Assembly (NCBI GenBank): GCA_038527215.1
Contig: JBCBGC010000132.1
Location: forward strand, 1 to 23,671
DNA from: JAWPMV01 sp038527215
GTDB taxonomy: Bacteria; Bacteroidota; Bacteroidia; J057
Length of the DNA stretch: 23,671 bases
Reading direction: 5' to 3'
The notes under the pieces are model-generated. The model searched no databases and had not been told where the DNA came from. It was given only the letters and a program-made list of their open reading frames with translations. Positions 15,953 to 23,289 of the stretch are shown here, piece after piece. Every line of letters starts with the position of its first letter. Positions within the stretch are counted from its first letter, which is position 1. A program made the position numbers and the translations under genes.

Positions 15953-16127
15953 GAGCCAAAATTAAGGGGCGGAAGCGGGGAAAAGAAGCCCCGGAAAGAA
16001 AAAGAAGCAGATGCTACTTTGTGAAAAGCTCAGAATCTTTATATTGAAGATGTGACCCCGCGCCACTTTAGCCCGTCATCAAAACAAAGATTCAATATTT
16101 CAACCTTTTAACCCACCGAAAATACAT

Positions 16128-16706
16128 ATGTCGTTACTCGATTCTTTAACACAACAAATCACTGGTTCTGCCCTTTCCGGACTGGCCGGACAATTAGGCG
16201 CTGACGAAGGAACTACCCAAAGCGCGATCACTGCGGCACTACCAATGATCGTGGGTGCCTTAGCCAAAAATGCCTCTACCAATGATGGAGCTGCTTCTCT
16301 GACCAATGCCCTGAGCAAAGATCACGACGGAAGCATTTTAGATAACCTGGGTGGATTCCTCTCCAGCACAGACAATGGTTCTGGAGCCGGTATCCTCGGA
16401 CACATCTTTGGCGGAAACCGCGGTATGGTGGAAGCTGGCCTGAGCCAAATGAGTGGCCTGGGACAGGGACAAGCTGGGAACCTCCTCGAAAACCTCGCTC
16501 CCCTGGTCATGGGTATGTTGGGTAAAACCAAAAGTCAGCAGGGACTGGATGCCAGTGGGATCGCCGGCCTACTGCTCGGAGAAAGAAACAATGCGCAGCA
16601 AACTTCTGGTGCGGCGATGAGCATGATTTCTGGTCTGCTCGACCGCGACGGAGACGGTAGCGTGATTGACGATATTGGCGGATTGCTGGGAAAATTCCTT
16701 AAGTAA
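16128..16706 (+). CDS. DUF937 domain protein with calcium-loop-like motifs
   Basis: A 192-residue protein rich in Gly, Ala and Leu, matching DUF937/YidB-like proteins: SLLDSLTQQITGSALSGLAGQLGA at the start, then AITAALPMIVGALAKNAS and LLENLAPLVMGMLGK. Two copies of an acidic-loop motif occur: DHDGSILDNLGGFL near 65-78 and DRDGDGSVIDDIGGLL near 172-187. The second fits the DxDxDG core of calcium-binding EF-hand or dockerin-type loops. There is no signal peptide. The function of the family is unknown. The ATG at 16128 is preceded by a 175-bp divergent region shared with aroB. A strong terminator follows, so it is probably monocistronic. Confidence 0.85.
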   Translation: MSLLDSLTQQITGSALSGLAGQLGADEGTTQSAITAALPMIVGALAKNASTNDGAASLTNALSKDHDGSILDNLGGFLSSTDNGSGAGILGHIFGGNRGMVEAGLSQMSGLGQGQAGNLLENLAPLVMGMLGKTKSQQGLDASGIAGLLLGERNNAQQTSGAAMSMISGLLDRDGDGSVIDDIGGLLGKFLK

Positions 16707-16726
16707 TCCCCCTTGCATGAACGGAC

Positions 16727-16757
16727 AAGCCTGGCTCGATGAGTCAGGCTTTTTTTT
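16727..16757 (+). terminator. Intrinsic terminator after the DUF937 gene
   Basis: Stem AAGCCTGGCTC (16727-16737) / GAGTCAGGCTT (16741-16751), with one G-T mispair, a 3-nt loop and a run of eight T at 16750-16757. It lies 21 bp past the DUF937 stop and excludes the upstream ATG of the miaE frame at 16739. Confidence 0.85.
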
Positions 16758-16804
16758 GCGGGTCGTTTTGTAAATTTGCCCTATCGAAAAATAGTGAAAT
16801 AGGT

Positions 16805-17392
16805 ATGCTGAGATTAAAAATGAAAACCGATCCGCGCTGGGTGAAACATGTGGCGGAAAAAAATATAGAAGAAATCCTTACTGATCACGCCTGGTGTGAG
16901 CAAAAAGCCGCCTCCTCGGCCATTTCCCTCATCGTGCAATATCCTGAGCACACGGAGTTGGTCCAGCATATGACCGAGCTGGCCCAGGAGGAAATGAGCC
17001 ACTTTCAGATGGTGCATGATGAGATTCAGAAGCGGGGTTATACCCTGGGCCCAGAAAGGAAAGACTCTTATGTGAATGAATTGGTGAAGTTTATTCGGGT
17101 AAAAGGCAAAACTCAGGCTCAAAGCCTGGCGGATAAATTGCTATTTGCTGCGATGATTGAAGCAAGGAGCTGCGAGCGCTTCAGCGTTTTGTCTCAAAAT
17201 ATCGAGGACCAGGAATTGTCAGCTTTTTATCATGACCTGATGGTTTCAGAGGCCCGACATTATACGCTTTTCATCAAGCTGGCCCGGGAACTTTGTCCAG
17301 AGGTGGACGTAGATAAACGGTGGCAGGATTTCCTGGAATACGAAGGTGAGGTCATCTCTCGTTATGGAAAGAGTGAAGCCATTCATGGTTAA
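16805..17392 (+). CDS. miaE: tRNA-(2-methylthio-N6-isopentenyladenosine) hydroxylase, MiaE type
   Basis: A 195-residue ferritin-like di-iron enzyme. It has a helix with HAWCEQKAASSAI (E32), two ExxH pairs, EEMSHF (E63/H66) and SEARHYT (E149/H152), and MIEARSCERF (E119/E124) in the third helix, as expected for MiaE. The family hydroxylates the isopentenyl group of ms2i6A37 in tRNAs using O2. The frame extends upstream to 16739, but that part lies inside the DUF937 terminator, so the ATG at 16805 was taken; ATG 16820 is also possible. The gene is 9 bp before the PBP1A gene and is likely co-transcribed with it. Confidence 0.9.
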   Translation: MLRLKMKTDPRWVKHVAEKNIEEILTDHAWCEQKAASSAISLIVQYPEHTELVQHMTELAQEEMSHFQMVHDEIQKRGYTLGPERKDSYVNELVKFIRVKGKTQAQSLADKLLFAAMIEARSCERFSVLSQNIEDQELSAFYHDLMVSEARHYTLFIKLARELCPEVDVDKRWQDFLEYEGEVISRYGKSEAIHG

Positions 17393-17401
17393 GGAAAAGC
17401 A

Positions 17402-19771
17402 ATGCAGTCGGAGCCGGTAGATCATTCCTCCTCCCCTACCCCTTGGGTACAGCGCTGGGAAAAATATAAACCCAAAGTCATCCTGGGAGCTAAAATTCTG
17501 GGAGGCTTAGTGGCCTTGGGCATTTTGTCCGTCCTTATCCTTTTTCTTTCTGTCAAATGGGGCGCCTTTGGAAACATCCCTACGGAAAATGCCCTCAAGC
17601 AGATCCAGAATCATCAGGCTTCTGAGATTTACGCTTCTGACGGCGAACTCCTGGGAAAATACTTTCGCGAAAACCGAACCGAGGTCGCCTATAAAGATAT
17701 CTCTCCCCAACTCATTGAGGCGCTCATTGCTACCGAAGATGCCCGTTTTTATGATCATGCCGGCGTAGATACCCGTAGCTTGTTTCGGGTTTTCTTTAAG
17801 TCTGTTTTGATGGGCAACAAAAGCTCCGGTGGAGGTTCAACCCTGAGTCAGCAGTTAGCGAAGAATCTGTATCCCCGTGAAAGACATGGGATGCTTACCA
17901 TGCCGGTGAATAAATTCAAGGAAATGATCACCGCCAAGCGCTTGGAACGGGTTTATAGCAAAGAGGAAATTCTGGCCCTCTATCTCAATACCGTAGCCTT
18001 TGGAGAAGACCTATTCGGCATTGGGACTGCTACGCAGCGTTTTTTTAGCACCACCCCCAAACAAATCAAGCTCGAAGATGCTGCCGTGCTGGTCGGCATG
18101 CTCAAAGCCAATACCGCTTACAACCCACGCCTGAACCCTGAGCGCTCTCTCACCCGACGGAATGTGGTATTACAGCAGATGGTTCAAAATGGATACTTGG
18201 CCCAGGCCCAGGCAGACTCTTTACGAAGCCTTCCCTTGGAACTATCCTACCGTAATGTCACCCAGAGTGTAGGGATTGCTCCTTATTTCCGGCAGGAAAT
18301 CGCGGATGAAATTCAAGACTGGTTAAACGCTCACCCTAGTCCCTCTGGAAAGGTGTACGACCTCCTGACCGATGGCTTGAAAATTTACACCACCCTGGAT
18401 GCCGGCCTGCAGCGCTCAGCGGAATCGGTGGTACGTACCCATTTGGGGAACTTGCAGCAGCAGTTTGACAAGCATTGGAAAGGACGTAAACTTTGGAATA
18501 AAGCTGATCCTCAAATTCAAAAAGCGGTGAAAGAGTCACATCGCTATCAATCTATGAAAGCCGGAGGTGCTTCTGAGGAGGATATTTGGGCGGCTTTTGA
18601 CCAAGATCGGAAAATGGAAGTCTGGTCCTGGCAGGGCTGGGTAGAAAAAGAGATGTCTCCCCTGGATTCGGTCATGTACTACCAATCCTTTCTACAGGCC
18701 GGCTTTCTGGCGGTAGACCCCCGGAATGGCTATGTAAAAGCCTGGGTAGGTGGCGGCAAATATGAGCGCTTCCAATATGATCATGTAACCTCCAAGCGGC
18801 AGGTGGGTTCGACCTTTAAACCCATTGTGTATGCCGCAGCCTTGGAAAAAGGCGTAGATCCCTGTGAATATATTCCCAACGAAAAAGTAGTCTACACAGA
18901 CTATGAAAACTGGGCGCCGGGCAATGCCGATGGAAAGTATGAAGGCTATTATTCCATGAAAGGCGGCCTGACGCATTCCGTGAATACGATTTCAGCGGCG
19001 GTGATGATGAAAGTGGGCGTGGCCGGTGCGCATCGCATCGCCCGTGATTTTGGCATAGAGTCAGAACTTCCGGACGGTCCCTCCCTGGTCTTGGGCACGG
19101 CTGATATTTCCCTGAAAGAAATGGTCGGAGCCTATACCACCTTTGCCAATCGTGGCAAGCGATCCCGACTCATTTACCTCACCCGCATAGAAAACGCGGC
19201 GGGAGAAGTCCTGGTAGAATTTCCTACTGCGCCCAAATCTCAGCGGGTGTTAGACCCGAAGACTGCGGATATGATGGCGGATATGATGCAATCCGTGGTC
19301 AATCAGGGAACGGGCAGCCGCTTACGAAGGGTTTATGGCTTGAACCAAGCCATCGCAGGTAAGACGGGTACCACCCAGGACCAAACAGACGGATGGTTTA
19401 TCGGGGTAACGCCGCATTTGGTGGCAGGTGCCTGGGTAGGCGGAGAAACCCGCAAGGTGCGCTTTCGCTCCCTCAGCCTGGGACAAGGTTCCAATACCGC
19501 TTTGCCGATTTACGGCAAGTTTATGCAGCAATACTTCAAAAAGAATCCTAAGTCTTCCCGGGCCCGCTTTCAGGCTCCAGATGAAGCCTCAAGAGAGAAA
19601 CTGGACTGCGAGCTATTCTCAGAAACGCCCCAGAATGGCGGGATAGATGAACTCCTGCTGATCCTCAAACAGCAACGGATGGAACGACAGATTCGCCGGG
19701 CAGAACAGGCGGAAGAGCGTCGCAAGCGCCGCAAAAAGAAGATTGAAAATTTCTTCAAGCGCAAAAACTAA
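17402..19771 (+). CDS. Class A penicillin-binding protein 1A (glycosyltransferase/transpeptidase)
   Basis: A 789-residue peptidoglycan synthase. A short cytoplasmic N-terminus is followed by one membrane helix at about 31-52. The GT51 domain has the catalytic ATEDARFYDHAG (Glu112), GGSTLSQQLAKNLYPR and KRLERVYSKEEILALYLN. The transpeptidase domain has SxxK in GSTFKP (Ser470, Lys473), SVN at 526-528 and KTGTT at 654-658, so both active sites look intact. The C-terminus is a highly basic tail (RKRRKKKIENFFKRKN). It polymerises lipid II and crosslinks the strands on the periplasmic side. It lies 9 bp after miaE. Its stop is only 2 bp from the stop of the convergent LytTR gene, with no terminator between. 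Residues about 345-440 between the two domains include a Bacteroidota-type linker. Confidence 0.95.
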   Translation: MQSEPVDHSSSPTPWVQRWEKYKPKVILGAKILGGLVALGILSVLILFLSVKWGAFGNIPTENALKQIQNHQASEIYASDGELLGKYFRENRTEVAYKDISPQLIEALIATEDARFYDHAGVDTRSLFRVFFKSVLMGNKSSGGGSTLSQQLAKNLYPRERHGMLTMPVNKFKEMITAKRLERVYSKEEILALYLNTVAFGEDLFGIGTATQRFFSTTPKQIKLEDAAVLVGMLKANTAYNPRLNPERSLTRRNVVLQQMVQNGYLAQAQADSLRSLPLELSYRNVTQSVGIAPYFRQEIADEIQDWLNAHPSPSGKVYDLLTDGLKIYTTLDAGLQRSAESVVRTHLGNLQQQFDKHWKGRKLWNKADPQIQKAVKESHRYQSMKAGGASEEDIWAAFDQDRKMEVWSWQGWVEKEMSPLDSVMYYQSFLQAGFLAVDPRNGYVKAWVGGGKYERFQYDHVTSKRQVGSTFKPIVYAAALEKGVDPCEYIPNEKVVYTDYENWAPGNADGKYEGYYSMKGGLTHSVNTISAAVMMKVGVAGAHRIARDFGIESELPDGPSLVLGTADISLKEMVGAYTTFANRGKRSRLIYLTRIENAAGEVLVEFPTAPKSQRVLDPKTADMMADMMQSVVNQGTGSRLRRVYGLNQAIAGKTGTTQDQTDGWFIGVTPHLVAGAWVGGETRKVRFRSLSLGQGSNTALPIYGKFMQQYFKKNPKSSRARFQAPDEASREKLDCELFSETPQNGGIDELLLILKQQRMERQIRRAEQAEERRKRRKKKIENFFKRKN

Positions 19772-19773
19772 GG

Positions 19774-20487
19774 TTACAGGAGGTTAAGCCGACTCATGAG
19801 ACTTTCTCGGTTGGCCCGACTCACGGGAATCACCTTTTTTCCAATCAACAAAGAGTTGTCTTGCAGGTCAATGATCTGATCCAGGTTGACAATATACTTT
19901 CTATGCACCTTGAGAAAGCGGTCTGAAGGAAGTTTCGCTTCCAGCTTTTTCATGGTGGTGTGGACCGTATGCCGCTTCGCTTCGGTGTACAGCAGGGCGT
20001 AGTCTCCCATGGCTTCCGCAAACTGTATATCATTCAGGTTAAGTTTGACCAGCCGATTGTCTACGGCTTTGATGAAAATACTATCGGCTTCCTGACTGGA
20101 AGGGCTCTGCTCTTCCTCTGACTTTTGCAGACTGGCCATCTTTCGGGCCTTTTCGACTGCTTTTAGCAAGCGCGGGAACCGGATAGGCTTGATTAAATAG
20201 TCGGTAACATTGTAGGAATAAGCCTCCAGCGCAAACTCCCGGTCAGTAGTGGTGAAAACAATTTGTGGTAAGGTATCCAGGCTTTTGACCAGATCAATAC
20301 CCGTTAAATCCGGCATGTGAATGTCAAGGAATACCAGATCTACCTCTTCCTCCTGTAGGATGCTTAAGGCTTCCGTCCCATTTTGACAGATGGCCTTCAC
20401 CTCCATATTGGGTACTTTTTCACACAATTTTTTCAGACTGAGGCGAGACATGCTTTCGTCATCGACTATCAAACAGCTTAAAGACAT
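19774..20487 (-). CDS. LytTR-family response regulator
   Basis: A 237-residue response regulator. The receiver domain (about 1-120) has acidic residues D9/D10/E11, phospho-acceptor Asp55 in LVFLDIHMPD, Thr in VFTTTD and the conserved Lys in YLIKPI. A linker rich in Glu/Ser/Gln leads to a LytTR DNA-binding domain (about 137-237), with FIKAVDNRLVKL, FAEAMGDYALLYTE and RFLKVHRKYIVNLDQI. LytTR regulators bind direct repeats upstream of target genes. It is the last gene of the signalling operon, 32 bp after the HPt gene, and probably the output of that pathway. Such regulators usually pair with LytS-type kinases, which this operon lacks. Confidence 0.95.
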   Translation of the reverse strand: MSLSCLIVDDESMSRLSLKKLCEKVPNMEVKAICQNGTEALSILQEEEVDLVFLDIHMPDLTGIDLVKSLDTLPQIVFTTTDREFALEAYSYNVTDYLIKPIRFPRLLKAVEKARKMASLQKSEEEQSPSSQEADSIFIKAVDNRLVKLNLNDIQFAEAMGDYALLYTEAKRHTVHTTMKKLEAKLPSDRFLKVHRKYIVNLDQIIDLQDNSLLIGKKVIPVSRANRESLMSRLNLL

Positions 20488-20519
20488 AGCTTAACTTTTC
20501 AGAGGTGGTGACAATAGAA

Positions 20520-21233
20520 TTAAGATAGTTGGGTTTTGAGTTGGGAGGATAACTTCTGCACTTGAATTAGGCTTCGTTCCATTTCTACAATAAAATCCTG
20601 GGTACGGAGCATGGTCTCCTCCAGGGAGGTTGACCTTCGCGCATGCCTCTCAATGTTTCTGGCCATCTGCCGGAGATTGCCCATGCCCAGAATGCGGATT
20701 TTAGAACTGAGTCGATGAACGGTTTCAGCTACCCCAGACCAATCCCTTTTACCGATAAATCCCTTTAGCTCGGTGATGCTCGGGGGCACCTCTTCCAGAA
20801 ATAGTTCAAAGACTTCCAGTTCAAAGTTTTTGTCCCCATCAGATAGGGATTTCAGGTAGGTCAGGTCGAATAAGGGTTCTTCCGGGGCAGGCCCCGCTAT
20901 GCTGCGCAGTATGGCCTCCAGTTCTTCCAGCTCAATGGGATGAATCAAAAAATTTTGTCCGCCTTTATCCTGTAAGTTCTTGATTTCGGTAGAGAGCGGC
21001 CAGTCGCTGATCCAGATGAGTTGGGAGCCTGAGGCTTTCATCCAGGCAGGGCGAAAAGCTTCCGGGAAAAAAGGCTCGGACAAGACCACCTGAAAGGCTT
21101 CTTCCCCAGCCATGCGCGTGGCCTCCTCCAGGCTCCAGGCCACACATAGCTGTATATCAGGATGGGGGTCTAGTTTTTGGACCAACTCCCGGGTATAAGC
21201 TTCTTGCTGAGCTAAATAAAGAATCTTTTTCAT
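20520..21233 (-). CDS. Degenerate-receiver / HPt phosphotransfer fusion protein
   Basis: A 237-residue protein of two parts. Residues 1-112 look like a receiver fold in which key residues have changed: the acidic pair is replaced by AQQ in LYLAQQE, the phospho-acceptor Asp position holds Glu53 in VVLSEPFFP and the conserved Lys is His in FLIHPIE. Residues about 120-225 are an all-helical HPt-like domain with the candidate phospho-His H173 in VHRLSSKIRILGM. The Gly ten residues on matches the family, but Lys at +3 is Ser. The domains suggest a phosphotransfer protein with a non-signalling or constitutive-mimic receiver that may serve as a docking part. It lies 4 bp after the CheY-like gene. 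I know no named family with this exact pair. Confidence 0.75.
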   Translation of the reverse strand: MKKILYLAQQEAYTRELVQKLDPHPDIQLCVAWSLEEATRMAGEEAFQVVLSEPFFPEAFRPAWMKASGSQLIWISDWPLSTEIKNLQDKGGQNFLIHPIELEELEAILRSIAGPAPEEPLFDLTYLKSLSDGDKNFELEVFELFLEEVPPSITELKGFIGKRDWSGVAETVHRLSSKIRILGMGNLRQMARNIERHARRSTSLEETMLRTQDFIVEMERSLIQVQKLSSQLKTQLS

Positions 21234-21237
21234 GGGG

Positions 21238-21651
21238 CTAATATGCTAGTTTACTGGTGCGCCAATAGCCTTTTATCACCTCCATCATTTGCAGAAAATC
21301 TTCGTAGCGATAAGGCTTAATCATATATCCGGCCACTGAAAGCTCAAAGCTTTTCAGGCGGTCCTCATCATCTTCCGACGTGGTTAAAATCACCACGGGA
21401 ATGACTTTGTAGACCGGATCCTCTTTGAGAATTTTCAAGAGTTCAAGGCCATTAATTTTGGGCATGTTGAGATCAAGCAGAATCAAGCCGGGAAGATTTT
21501 TCCGGTGTGCCTCCAGCCAGGCCAGGGCCTGCTCTCCGTCCTCGGCCACCGATAACTCGTTTTGGATTTCAAGCTCCTTGAGAGCTTTCTTGATGGTCAG
21601 GACATCAATTTTGTCATCTTCGACCAGAAGAATCTGTTTCTGCTTTTTCAT
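21238..21651 (-). CDS. Single-domain response regulator, CheY/Rcp1-like
   Basis: A 137-residue stand-alone receiver: LLVEDDKIDVLTIKKAL at the start, phospho-acceptor Asp60 in ILLDLNMPKINGLELL, TTS in VVILTTSEDDEDRLKSF and the conserved Lys in YMIKPYRY. The pattern, with DDE-rich loops and a GYW-type end, is that of Rcp1-like receivers that take phosphate from bacteriophytochrome-type or PAS/GAF kinases and pass it on. The gene starts 3 bp after the kinase stop and is followed 4 bp on by the HPt gene. It most likely acts as the phosphate shuttle between kinase and HPt, since no output domain is present. Confidence 0.95.
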   Translation of the reverse strand: MKKQKQILLVEDDKIDVLTIKKALKELEIQNELSVAEDGEQALAWLEAHRKNLPGLILLDLNMPKINGLELLKILKEDPVYKVIPVVILTTSEDDEDRLKSFELSVAGYMIKPYRYEDFLQMMEVIKGYWRTSKLAY

Positions 21652-21654
21652 AGG

Positions 21655-23289
21655 TTATACTTCCTCTTCTTTCTCAAGGGTAATGGTAAACCGACTCCCT
21701 TTTCCCGGCGTGGATGCTACGGAAAGGCTGCCCTGATGCCGTTGCACGATTTTGCGGACAATCGGTAAGCCCAAGCCCAGCGAAGCCTTTTTATCCTTGG
21801 GCTTCAAGGTTTGGAAAATGTTGAAAATCTTTTCCTGATAGGCAGGGGAGATGCCTAGCCCATCGTCCTGGACTTCCAGGATACAATGCCGCCCTTCTTC
21901 CCGACTACTGATATGTATTTTTCCTGTGGGCGTTTCCCGATGCTGGATGGCGTTTTGAATCAGGTGGAAAAAGGCTTCTTCCAGCGAGGGCCCGTGCACT
22001 GTTAGCGCGGGTAATTCTTCATCCAACGTGATTTCTATCCCTGGAGGAACGCTTAATCTATTGATACTTTGTTCAACCCAGGGACGGATGGCTTGATGCG
22101 TGAAAGACTGGGCTTTGCGACCAATGTTGGCGTAGGTGATGATCCCCTCGATAATCTTATACATGCGGTCAATCCTGTCTTCCAGATATATAAAATTTTC
22201 CAAGCCCGCTTCATCCAATGCCTCTCCCAGGTCTTCTTTCAGCCAATGGGTCAGGGAGCTGATGGCTCGTAGCGGGGTCTTGAGATCGTGGGATGCCGCA
22301 TAGGTAAAATCCCGCAATTCTTGATTGGCCGATTGTAGTTGTTGCAGCAGTGAGGCTTGTTGAGCTTCCGCTTCTTTACGTTCGCTAATATCTTTGATGA
22401 AGGCACTAAAAAAGAAGCCTCCTTGCTTTTCTACGGAGACAATACTGATTTCTGCCGGAAAGTGTGTGCCGTTTTTTCGCAAGGCCTTTATTTCCAGGAA
22501 CCCATCAAATCCCGCCACAACATGCTGCTGATTAAAGGCTGAGAGGGCTTCTTGAAGGGCAGATCTCTCCTCTTCCGCGATGAGGGTCTGGATGAAGGGC
22601 TTGCCTTGGATTTCGGAGGCCGTCCAGCCAAACATTTTTTCTGCCTGAGGATTCCAGCGCAAGATATGACCCTGGCCATCCGCCGTGACTACCCCTTCTC
22701 TGGCTACCCGTAAGATGCCCTGGAGATCTGCCCGTTCATTTTGTAGAGCTTCTGCAAAGGCACTTTTTTCGGCCAGAGCGGTTTTATAGTGCTGATGAGA
22801 AAAAGAGGCCGCCAGGGCGTGCCCGAGTTTTTGAGTGACTGCCTTAAGCTGATGAAGCTCTTTGAGCGAAGGCGTTTCTCTGAGCCGCCCTTCATATATT
22901 TTCAGAAAACCAACCCCGTCCAGTGGAAAAAGCAAATAATAGCCTTGTCCGGGCGGCAAATGTTCCTGACAAAAAAGCGAGAAAATAGGCATATCCTGCT
23001 CTATGGCCTGGGGTCCCTGTTCCATAACTTGGAGGACCTTCGGTTGAGATGGAAGCAATTGTTCGCCTATGTGGAAACGGGGCCGGGCAAACAGCAGATG
23101 GAAACCCGGTTCTGCCTGCCTGAGCAACTCATGCCGAACCCAAATGGAGGCGAAGGTATAATTCTTCCGGTCCAGGAGTTTTTGTAAAAAGGCACGAGCA
23201 TTTTCCCGGGGGTCCAGGTCGGTCCCGATGGACATCGAAAGTTCATATAATAAGGAGATGTCCTGAACTATATGAAGGGGCGCTTTCAC
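21655..23289 (-). CDS. GAF-PAS sensor histidine kinase
   Basis: A 544-residue soluble kinase; no membrane segments are evident. A GAF-like domain at about 10-165 is followed by a PAS domain at about 185-305 (GVVTADGQGHILRWNPQAEKMFG, ending FIKDISERKEAE) and a short coiled coil. HisKA has YAASHDLKTPL (His334), and the HATPase has N446 in LIQNAIQH, DDGLGI at 475-480 and SLGLGLPIV near 503-511. There is no receiver domain, which fits the separate receiver gene 3 bp downstream. The start is GTG at 23287-23289, overlapping the TGA of the FIST gene by four bases, so translation is probably coupled. The signal is unknown; sensing is intracellular and likely informed by the FIST protein. Confidence 0.92.
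   Translation of the reverse strand: MKAPLHIVQDISLLYELSMSIGTDLDPRENARAFLQKLLDRKNYTFASIWVRHELLRQAEPGFHLLFARPRFHIGEQLLPSQPKVLQVMEQGPQAIEQDMPIFSLFCQEHLPPGQGYYLLFPLDGVGFLKIYEGRLRETPSLKELHQLKAVTQKLGHALAASFSHQHYKTALAEKSAFAEALQNERADLQGILRVAREGVVTADGQGHILRWNPQAEKMFGWTASEIQGKPFIQTLIAEEERSALQEALSAFNQQHVVAGFDGFLEIKALRKNGTHFPAEISIVSVEKQGGFFFSAFIKDISERKEAEAQQASLLQQLQSANQELRDFTYAASHDLKTPLRAISSLTHWLKEDLGEALDEAGLENFIYLEDRIDRMYKIIEGIITYANIGRKAQSFTHQAIRPWVEQSINRLSVPPGIEITLDEELPALTVHGPSLEEAFFHLIQNAIQHRETPTGKIHISSREEGRHCILEVQDDGLGISPAYQEKIFNIFQTLKPKDKKASLGLGLPIVRKIVQRHQGSLSVASTPGKGSRFTITLEKEEEV

Noticed and set aside
15957..15964. TAATTTTG on the minus strand as a promoter box for aroB
   Set aside because: It matches TAnnTTTG but lies only 4 bp before the ATG, and no TTTG is found 19-21 bp upstream; a leaderless aroB transcript is possible but unsupported.
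16018..16046. TTTG ... TATATTG as a promoter for the DUF937 gene
   Set aside because: The -7 part misses the consensus (TATATTGA instead of TAnnTTTG) and the spacing is 18 bp; too weak to list.
16739..16804. N-terminal extension of MiaE from the ATG at 16739
   Set aside because: The segment lies inside the stem and T tract of the DUF937 terminator and has no similarity to MiaE.
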